Origin: Eleginops maclovinus
Taxonomy: Eukaryota; Chordata; Actinopteri; Perciformes; Eleginopidae
NCBI RefSeq assembly: GCF_036324505.1
Contig: NC_086366.1
Location: forward strand, 6,325,427 to 6,389,426
Length of the DNA: 64,000 nt
Direction of reading: 5' to 3'
In this document: positions 54,851 through 64,000 of the stretch, piece after piece
Layout of the letters: each line of letters begins with the position of its first letter
How positions within the stretch are numbered: position 1 is the stretch's first letter
Notes under the pieces: generated by a model
The model's input: the letters and a program-made list of their open reading frames with translations, nothing else
Database searches by the model: none
Told to the model about the DNA's origin: nothing
Program-made: the position numbers and the translations under genes

Positions 54851-55589
54851 AACACTCATCTCTCTTTAAGTGACAGTCAACTCAACACACAGTCAAAACA
54901 AGAGGGATCAGGTGCATGTAGAGCCGGGACTCTTTACAAACAACTAATAAGCACTGGACTGAAACAGGAAGTGGATTTAACTCGCCACCAGCAGCTTTTA
55001 AAAGTACACCTTAAATAACAATGTTTTTTTTTTACTGAGAATATGTATAATTATTTTAGATTGAATCACTGTCTGTTAATCTGAGTATCACGATATAAAA
55101 GTAATGTAGCCTAATGCAAAACAAATAAATTCAAGAAGTACGTGAATTTTTGTTTGTTCATTCTGATTTTAATCCAAACATTTTTTGGGGGAAAATTATA
55201 ATTCTGAATTGATTTTGTTATGAATGTCATATGGTAATATAATGTCATTTAAACCCGCACAACCCCGAATCATTCAATTATGTCTGCTAGATATACAAAC
55301 TGTCTATTATATCTAAAATGCAATGCAATATAGCCTATTGATATGTTTCTTAGATTACCTGATGACATCTTTGCAATTGATGCAGAGGCATCATTAAAAA
55401 ATGTAAAGTATTTTCTTTTTTTTATCTCTGACTATTTGGCCTTTTTCTTTCTTTCTTTTTTTTGCTTTTCAGGCAGTTGACCAACACAGAGACATTGGCA
55501 AACCATAAAAGAAAAACATTACACAACATTAGAAAATACAGAAACATAACAGGAAGTTTTCCAACGGGAAGTACTGTATCCTGGATGAT

Positions 55590-55604
55590 GTCGCCCTCTA
55601 GTGG
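55590..55604 (-). promoter_or_regulatory. CTCF-consensus-like site
   Basis: The minus strand reads CCACTAGAGGGCGAC, matching the CTCF core, in otherwise unremarkable intergenic DNA. Confidence 0.42.
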
Positions 55605-56369
55605 ATTAAATATGTAGTGCACCTCGTGTTCTGACAGACCATTACGTACCCTGACTGACAGCCTTTTTAACATTTAATTATAGCATGTCCTAAAAACTGG
55701 AACACATTTAATTGACCTTTTAAGAATCCTCTAATCAGATGCAGACTAAGTTGTTTTTCATTTCATACTTCTTCAACCTTTTTATTCCACTATTTATCTG
55801 ACAACTTTTTTGCAGATTCAGATTATTAGCTAAATCAAAAATATAAATCAGCTAATAAATACAATTAACATATAATTATAGATTTACATATACAGTAGAA
55901 TTATAAAGAGTAATTCAAATTAGCTCCATCTTTACTAGCTGTGATGAACACATTAATGCATCAATAATGATCAGAGTCAGAAATGGGACATTTCACATAG
56001 ATGGTACTTTAAGTCTAATGCTGCTACTTTTTTACTTTCACTTCAGTAACATTTTTGAATGCAGGACTTTTCGTTGTTACACAATACTTTACAGTTTTAC
56101 TTCATTAAAGGATCTGAATACTTCCTTTACTGTAGCCACAAATAGGCCAAGTACTTCCGCAGAGTGTAATGAGTGGATTTGACCCTGTGATGAGTTCAAG
56201 GCCTACATTTCAGGTCGCGTCACTTGGACTCTCTCTAAAACCCTTCTGTGGCTGTAAACTGGCCTCCAGCCCAGCCCTCTTAGCTGCATCTCGCTCCTCG
56301 ACAGTCTCCAGTCACCCTCCCTGTCAAACAGAAAGTGTGAGGGAAATATTTCAGTTCGATGCCCTTTTT

Positions 56370-56510
56370 AAAGAGGACATATTATGCTAATTTTCAGGTT
56401 CATATTTGTATTTTGGGTCTCTACTGTGACATGTCTCCAGAGCCGATTCTGCTCTGATTGGTTAGCTGGCCGGCTCTCTTGTAATTGTAAACAGCTTAGA
56501 GATGTCCCTG
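56370..56510 (-). mobile_element. MITE fragment
   Basis: 'aaagaggacatattatgc' next to TTAA, then 'ctctactgtgacatgtctcc' and 'ctctgattggttagctggcc', parallel to the 42.8 kb copy. Truncated. Confidence 0.62.
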
Positions 56511-56756
56511 ATGACTGAACATTTCAATACTTCAGGACAAAACTGGACTCTTGATTATTGGTTCCAAAACTCAACAAGAGAAACTGGACTCAAAACTGGA
56601 CTTAAGAACTTAGGCATCATATTTGATTTAGAGCTTTGACAGTGTTTGTGCTTTAAAGATCCAAAACAAGAACCACGTTTTAATAGAATTTTTAGTTTAT
56701 TCCAATTTTATTTTTAATGTATTCTTTTTTATATTTATTTTTTCTTCTTTTGTTTT

Positions 56757-56779
56757 CATTATTATTATTATAATAATTA

Positions 56780-56823
<44 letters not shown>

Positions 56824-56857
56824 GTTATTATTATTATTATTATTATTGTTATTATAT
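56757..56857 (+). repeat. (ATT)n microsatellite
   Basis: About 100 bp of ATT triplets with a few GTT interruptions. Confidence 0.95.
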
Positions 56858-58184
56858 TTTATCCTATTTAAATTTATTCCTTTTGAAGTTTTTTATTTAT
56901 TTATATATTTTTTCTTATTATATTCTTGTTTTATTCCTTTTTTATTCTTACTTAAATAACATCTGGAATCGTTTATACTGTCAGCACTAATCCCTGCTGG
57001 TTATAAATACTGCATACTTTAGATCCCGCCTGTTTTCGTCGACTGAGTCTCAGTTGTGTAATTCTCTTTATTCTCTTTATTCAGTGGAGGCTTTCAGATG
57101 CTGCCTCAGGACTGCATGCTTCAACAAGTCTCTCCCGTAAGTGCAGTCTGTTTACATAACAACCTCCCTACAAACTAGTGGTGAGGTACATTTACTAAAG
57201 TACTGTACAATTTAAGGTTCTTTATCTGAGTATTTCAGAATCAGAAAGCCTTTATTTATCCCACAGAGGGGAAATTTACTTTTACTACAGTAAGATTTTG
57301 AATGCAGCTGAGGTATATCTTAATATACCACACAGGACTTTAACTTGTTGTACCTCTTCCCTCATTTCCTGTTGTCTCTGATAAACCGAAGCTCCAGTAA
57401 ACCCATTTTTACCCTCAACTGCTGAGTATGCACTTCTGCAGATATTAACTCCAGATCTTGGATGAGCATCAAACACGTGGGGAGGCTCAATCTCGAAAAG
57501 TTTTCCCAGAAAGCAGCTCGTAAAGATTCAGCAGCAGTCATGCAGTAATTTTAGGTTGCACACTGAAACACAGCTTTATTTCCACAGCTTGACGTCAGTC
57601 GGTCAGCGTCGGCCGCAGAGAGACAACCAGGACTCATGGAGACACAATAATCAGAGCTACTCCAGGATAAAGACATGTGTGTATATTTTGAAGGTGATGG
57701 GATAGAAAGTGTTGTTTTTTGTACAAGGCAATGAAAACAAATTGTGTATTTGACAGCTTTTTTATTTAAAGTATTTTCTTATTTTATTCTTATGTTTACT
57801 CTTAGTGTAAACAGAGGCTGAGAAGAGATGCAGCACAGGCAGTATGATCAATATAAAGAGCTTTTTGAACATTAAAGCATGGAAAGTGTGTCACTGTTCT
57901 CTAAGATATGTAAGAGTAGCTATACAAAACTGTAAAAAATACTCTGTTAAAGTAAAAGTCTTGCACTCGAAAGTCTTAAGAGTACATCAGTTACCAGGGG
58001 ACACATGGTTAAAAAAAATAGCAGACTAACAGTTGCTTAGAGCCGTCAGCTTGTGTGTCTAAGTGTGTGTGTTGTGAGACTGAAGGCATATTGGCTTTCT
58101 GGATGTTTACACATGCCATGCCGACGTAATGCATTCCTCTCTTCCCCTCCTGTCCCCGTCAGGAAGAGCTTTTACAGGGAGCCG

Positions 58185-58635
58185 AAAGATGGGAGGGTTA
58201 CTTCAAGAATGTAACTCTAATCTGAGTCACACAATATAAAGAATAAACCAAGATATTTAGGATCAAACATGTGTCCTCTGCTCAGAGATTTTATTTATAG
58301 GAAAACCTGCCTTTCATTAAGCATATTCAGGCAGTAGCCTATACACCAACAATGGAACACATGAGCTCATACTACAGTTTAAAAAAGCAGAAATAAAGTC
58401 TGAGCTGACAGAAAATGCTCCGCTTTGGTCTAATACACACAGTTAAGATCACACACACTATTTTATGAACATATAGGTTCACCTACAGAATTAAAAAATA
58501 AAATGAACCAAAGAAAGTGAAAACCATAAAGATTGTGGCAAAAGATTCACACTTAAAGTATTAGCCAACAGTACAGTTTACAGAGAAGAAATACAATCTG
58601 ATCCTTTTAGAGCAAACATTGTATGCTCTTTAAGT
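58185..58635 (-). mobile_element. Reverse copy of the 'ccctcccaac' repeat
   Basis: Begins 'gatgggagggttacttcaag' and includes 'aaaacctgcctttcattaag' and 'tataggttcacctacag', the reverse complement of the 33.4-33.98 kb element. Confidence 0.68.
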
Positions 58636-59272
58636 GTTTCACTAAACCTGATAGTAATATTTTAGAGATGTAAAAGTAATCTGATTACGGCTTTTATTAT
58701 GTCTCCCACATGCTACAGAAAGTCTATCTGGAGCAAAGCCAGAGTAGGAACCTGAAGTAACCCAGACATCCAGCAGGGCGAGGCCCCTGGCATGGAGGAA
58801 ATGGTGCCTTCAAGTGATGTGGGAAATTAAACCTACCAAAGGGAAAGCAAACATTAATGCATCAATAATAATTATCACGTCATTTATATGATTCGAACAT
58901 GAAATGGGCCATACTGCATAATAAGTAGTTTTACTTTTGGAACTGTAATACTAAAAAAAGGTGATTGAAATGTAAACATATATATAATTATTGTATTGCC
59001 TTGTTCCAAAAAATATTACAATACTTTATTTTTATTTTATAATAATAACATTTTTTTATAAAACGCTTTTAAAAGGTACTTATAGACGCGCTTTATGTAC
59101 CTGTGAATAAAATGTAAAAACAATACACAAAAATATAAAACACTTTAAAAAAAATTGTATCCAATATATCCCTCAGGAATTCCCATCCTTATGCTTCTGA
59201 TTACGAGGCACACGTGAATGCACCACGGGATTGTAGACTTCAAATTTTATTGTATGAATATTTTGATTTTTT

Positions 59273-59356
59273 ACTAATACTACTGTTACTACTACTACTC
59301 CTACTGCTACTCCTACTACTGCTAATAATAATAGTAATAATAATTATAATTATAAT
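59273..59356 (+). repeat. Mixed (CTA)n/(ATA)n triplet repeat
   Basis: CTA/CTG-type triplets pass into ATA triplets. Flanked by two copies of a short unit, 'cacacgtgaatgcaccacgg' (59,210) and 'cacatgaacacaacacggga' (59,438), with a third at 59,700. Confidence 0.85.
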
Positions 59357-59689
59357 ACATTCGTCCTCAAACTTTATTTTATGTTATTATTTATTTTATT
59401 TTATCCAATTTCCTGATGCTTCTGATTTTCAAGAGGTACACATGAACACAACACGGGATTGTAGCCTTTAAATTCTTATTGTTGTATAAATATTTTCCTC
59501 AGTTATTGATTTAATTTTTTTAACATTTGTTTTAAATAATACAGTTTTTATTATTTATTTGTATTTGATTATTTATTTGATATTATGTTATTATTATTTG
59601 TATCATTTTATGGTTTTATTTATTTATTTGACTATATTATTTTTTTAATGTTATCCAATACACTCCTTGGGAATTCTTCTCTTTAGGAT

Positions 59690-60193
59690 TTTTCCGAGGC
59701 ACACGTGAACGCAGCACGGGATTGTAGGCTGCTTTGAAGCTGGCGGGTTGGGCCAGACAGGGTGAATATACGGACCCACCGACCGACCGACAGAAAGAAA
59801 GCGGGGAGAAAAGTCCGGGCTCAAACCCACTGCGTTAATCTGCGCAAACAGAGCCGCAAACCTGTGCAAAGTGTGAGAAGAGAACTTCCTCTTTTTGATA
59901 CATCCCGCTTCCTCTCGGCGTCCCCCTTTATCTCGCACTAACCTAATGTGGGAGAGTGATTTGAGTTGACAAGCTACTGTATCCCCCCCACCCCCCCTCC
60001 TCTCCACACAACCAGGAAATCGTCGAGGTGTGCTTTCTCTAACGCCGCTCCTGCTCCCCTTCTGCGGGGGTAGATGCGCTCTTTTCCCTCGATTTCTTTT
60101 TTATTTGGGACTTTTTTTTACTTAAGAGCCGGGCTTCTGCTCTGAAGTCGGACAAACTTGAGGAGAGGAGCTCCACTCTGGCCAAACAATGAG
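59690..60193 (+). other. GC-rich putative promoter and first coding exon of an unidentified gene
   Basis: After AT-rich repeats, a CpG-richer block runs from about 59,690. It ends in a purine-rich 5'UTR-like stretch and 'AAACAATGAG|gtgggt', giving ATG at 60189-60191 and a plausible donor at 60194. Only Met plus two bases would be coded here; the rest would lie to the right. No later exon was recognised in 60.2-64.0 kb, so that stretch would be a long first intron. The gene is unidentified. Confidence 0.4.
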
Positions 60194-63100
60194 GTGGGTA
60201 AAGCGGTTCAAATCCCCTTCATCTGCATTGTGTTGCTACATTTTGTGTTTTTCGACCACCGGTTTCACAAAGGCCATTGCTGATCGTTTTTGACCCCATG
60301 CAACCCCTTTGTGCTGCTTTAAACGCCAGGGAAGAGCAAGTAGTTTCCACATTAAACAGATAATAAGTCTGTGGGGTGGTTTCAACTACAGGGACGCTGT
60401 GTAGCAGCTTTGCGTGACCTTTGCTGGCGGATAACTTGACTTTAGTGTATCAGAAAGTATCTCAGCATGCACCTACTGTTCATGTGTGGTTTCTTCTGGG
60501 AACATATTCCCAGGCTGGGGTTGTTCAGCCGGTCAGATGACAAAAACAAAGTTTGTATCTGTTTCAAACACTCCATGTTTTCAGTTGGCAGCTTCACTGC
60601 ATAACTAAACCACTATCAGGCAAACAGTGGTTTTAGGTACATTTACTTTTGTGCAATTGTTGAGGTACTCCTTAAGTATTTCGATGTTATACTACTTTGT
60701 TCTTCTACAATTCAGAGATAAATGTTGTACTTTTATCTAGTACCTTTAGTTACTCTGGAGTTGTGATAAACCATAGGATTAATACTTAAAAAAGTACCAT
60801 ACATACAAATGGACTACATTCATAATTGGTTGAATACATTTCTTGATGTTGCTCAAGAAATATGTGTAACAAGAGTATTTCTACACTCTGGTATTTCTAC
60901 TTTTACATCCGTACCAGATTTTAGTACTTTTTCCACCTCTGCTTGCAGAAAACAAGGAGGGTATAAGTGTATTCATAACAGTTTATAGAAACCTATGAAA
61001 GGGGTTCAGTGTGCATGGTGGGTTTCCCCTCTATAAAAGGGGCTCCTTCAGCAGCACAATGCCCCAAATACACTTTCTGTTTATATCATGTCATGCATTC
61101 CACAGCCGGACATTAAACACACTGTTTGGCTCCCTCTGGGAACACAGACACCAAGCTGCTCAGTGGAAACCGCTCCAGAAATTCCACATCCTGTTACAGC
61201 CTGTGCAGTGAGCAATTACATGCTTTGAAGCCACGGCTCCTGCCTGGGCCCTCTGCCTTTTTCTTTACGTCTTCACATTTAAACAGGCTCCACTTCTCTA
61301 GGAGCGGCTTTTGTCACCTGAACCCCTGACAGATGCGGGTTCAACTCGGCGCAGGGCTGATAACCTGTGAGACCAGTTCTTTATCTCAAACCTCCAGAGC
61401 TGTGTAACAATAAACCTCCGCTCTCCACATGGGTTGGTCCCGGGTTTGTATTTGTTTTGCACATAATTCTGCACAGCAACTTTGATTAGAGCAGGAACAG
61501 GAGGCACTTGAGCTCCCCCTGAAATCCTGCCACAATCACAGTAATGCATTTAAAATGCCCTGCTGATGAGGCCATTAATTAAGTTAATGCAACGCTCAGC
61601 AAAGATTACTGTGCTACCATACTTAGCAGAACACTCTGGCAGTTTAATGTGTTAGCAACACAAATATAGAGGCAGTAGGAGTACTGGCATCTTTTTTGTT
61701 GTTGACATACCTGCCGTGTTGTTGCCAACCCCATGACAACACACTGATACCAATGATACACCATTTTATTGTTATTATACAATAAGATAAGCAAACTGCT
61801 TTATGGCTGCACAAAATACTTCCCAACCATAAACCACTGCAGGAGATGCACAGACAGAGTTAGTTTAGTGCTTTTGGTTTGAATTCAGTTATCATTAAGC
61901 CCTTTTTAAAGCGGTTTCTCCTAGCTGTTGATAAGTGACGTCCGTCTTATTAATCACAGGTCTCACTTTATCTCAGTTCTGTCATCTGAACCTTTGATGT
62001 CACCTCGTATAATAGGTAAAGGCTGGAATGCAGCTCCGCTCATGTTCTTTGTTATTTGTCCCCGTGGTATGTGCATGTTGACACAGAAGTGCATTCAGAA
62101 GTTCAACAGTTTGACCCAGTTGAGAAAATTCTTCCCAAAGTTTAAGCTGCCTTTTATATTTTGCAGTCAGTAGAGAGGTGCAGGAAGGAGTCCTGAAACC
62201 CGGAAATAACGTAGCATTTTATAATTTCAAGTTGAAGTAAAAAAAAAAGCTAAGTTTTGATCTACAACAAAAACTAGGTCAGTAAATAATATAAAGATCT
62301 AAGATGAGCAATAATCCCAAATCCAATGGAGAAATCCCATTGACTTTTTGACAAGGGAGCGCTTTGTGATGCTCACAGGTCGACCAACAAAATTACCTAA
62401 CCACTCAATAGAAACTTCTAGCAAATGCTCCCAAATAGAAATGAATGTTAAGAGCACTGTATCATCAATCCAAACTATCTTTATGCTCTTGTTAGGTGGC
62501 TCAGGAAGTGCATCCATCTGCGTAATGATTCATTGTTATCAGACGTGACTCCAGTCTCCCACCATTGACTCACTGACTTGGTCTCTGTGACTAAATCACC
62601 AGTATGGTTGCTGCCTGACGCTCGAGATTGAACGTGTGTGACGTGAGCAGACAGGTGTAGTGCATCTACTTTCACAACCTCACAAGTTCCCTGGGCTCAG
62701 TGTAAAGCGGGACATGCCTGGAAGCGATGCCAAACTGGGCTCCTCCGCTTCATCTCTCCTCGCTCTAGCTTTTTATTGATCAGCATTAAAAGCAGGGAGG
62801 TGGCCTCCCCCTCCGACTCCTTTGTGTCTCAGCTGTAGCTTCTTTTATTCCCTGCGTTGGCAGTGACTGGAAAGGAATGCAGCTCTTACTGTGATATTTG
62901 CAGCAGTTTTGCTGTCACATCCTCTTCCTCAATCAAAGTGTTCTTGACCTCGTGTCCCAACAGGCCGCTAGTAACTGTAATTTAAGACACTTAGCAGTAT
63001 TGCTGCGTTCATGTCCATGTAGGGATAACAAGATGAAACTCATTGGGGTTGCGGTGGTTGCATGTCTTAGTGTTGTGTAATGTTCACATTTGTCAGATGC

Positions 63101-64000
63101 GTCGGATGCTTCGTGTTTCATGTCTCTACTTGTTCTCCTAATTCCCCTGAAAAGTATTTCTTCTGTTTTCTCTTGAAGTCTGATGTTAGTGGCAAAGCAT
63201 TATCATACTTTACACCTGCTTGCTTTCAAAGTAACAACAAAAAAAGTATGTTCTACCAAAGGTTTTTATTCACCTCACAGACATACATCAGAGACATCCT
63301 GCATACCTGAAATGTCGGCGCGTCAACATAAACAGCGTTTTTCATTTTGTTTTTCAACCAAACACCTCCTAAGACCCACACCAACCCTGCGCCCTAAAAG
63401 CAATAACAATTTGAGATAATTGGAAAGAGCTTGTTGGAGTTATTTTCCATAATACATTTAGAATAATGGGTTTATCTCATGCATCATTAAGAGTTGCATG
63501 TTGATATGAACTCCTAAAGACGGTACAGTCGGCGTGTCAGCGTGTCTAAATGATCACCCCACGCTCTCCGTTATTAAAACAGTCTTGTGAGTGTTTCTCC
63601 CACATCACACCCAAACACTGCAGCCCTCCTCCCCTGAACCAATTTACCCCTCCCACCTACACATAAATAGGCCATTATGCTGCTTGGATTAGCCACAGAA
63701 GTTGCTCAACATACAAAACCTACTGTTGTGTACTTTGCGGCAAATGCAGTTTCCTTCTTTTTGGCTGGTGCTTTTGTTCTTTAACTGTGCTGTTTGTTTT
63801 TTTACCCTAAATAGCTTATTGGTGATTCGTTAGCCATTTGAAGTTGCCCGTTTTTTTAACTAATCTTGGTAATTATTCAGTGGATGTTAAACAGAACTTA
63901 ATTGAGTGTGTATGAACATTGTGTAAGTTGCTTGTAGTGTTATGGAAACAGTCCTGCATCCTGCAGTATTCCCATGGTCATGTTCTTATTGTTTTTTACT
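60194..64000. other. Putative first intron, right end of window
   Basis: Follows the possible donor at 60,194. Contains the 'acttaagta'-type repeat (60,640-60,945) and the MITE fragment at 62.2 kb. No exon recognised. Confidence 0.35.
62170..62370 (+). mobile_element. Partial copy of the 20 kb MITE
   Basis: 'agaggtgcaggaaggagtcc', 'tgaaacccgg' and 'aaatccaatggagaaatccc' match both ends of the 20,078-20,592 element, with the middle divergent. Confidence 0.52.

Noticed and set aside
61011..61211. Possible exon of the 60 kb gene ('acagccggacatt...')
   Set aside because: Acceptor-like AG present, but no convincing donor or recognisable protein, and the frame could not be linked to the candidate first exon.

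Overview
This is AT-rich, repeat-dense vertebrate DNA. Small spliced genes, tRNA-derived SINEs of teleost type, many short non-autonomous DNA transposons, long (CA)n and (ATT)n microsatellites, and the gene content all point to a ray-finned fish, probably a percomorph. The species cannot be named from sequence alone. Exon limits below were read by hand from splice sites and reading frame; untranslated regions and distant exons are mostly unresolved.

Region 1 (about 1-24 kb, minus strand) has two genes in the same order and orientation as on human chromosome 21q22. sh3bgr starts at 23,835. Its thioredoxin-like core is followed by an acidic tail spread over a chain of tiny phase-0 exons, ending at 12,934. 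Downstream is a two-Ig-domain gene (igsf5-like, 6,973 to 1,190) that runs off the left edge. No B3GALT5-like gene lies between them, unlike in human.

Region 2 (about 26-36 kb, plus strand) is compact: a C1q-domain gene whose first exon was not found, polr2i (RNA polymerase II subunit RPB9, complete in six exons), and a short peptidoglycan recognition protein gene (pglyrp5-like, four exons, no signal peptide). A short inverted copy of the pglyrp exon 2 acceptor lies in its third intron.

Region 3 (about 36-52 kb, plus strand) has a CpG-rich hexamer-based satellite, a decayed endothelin-receptor-like pseudogene, an intronless forkhead gene of the FoxG1 family, and snrpd2, whose ATG is split by an intron. 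POLR2I, PGLYRP1 and SNRPD2 are all on human 19q13, so the window joins a 21q22-like block to a 19q13-like block between about 24 and 28 kb.

Region 4 (about 52-64 kb) is mostly repeats. It holds a GATAC-type cryptic repeat split by a SINE, a decayed retroelement-like stretch ending in a polypurine tract, and a GC-rich putative promoter/first exon near 59.7-60.2 kb for a gene that would continue off the right edge.

The genes do not form one pathway: sh3bgr and igsf5 (muscle and epithelium in mammals), housekeeping polr2i and snrpd2, innate immunity (pglyrp, possibly the C1q gene), and forebrain patterning (foxg1 family). I did not find an undescribed multi-gene system. The most unusual signals are the inverted exon copy in pglyrp, the sh3bgr microexon chain, the endothelin-receptor relic, the higher-order hexamer satellite and the 53.5-54.9 kb retroelement remnant.
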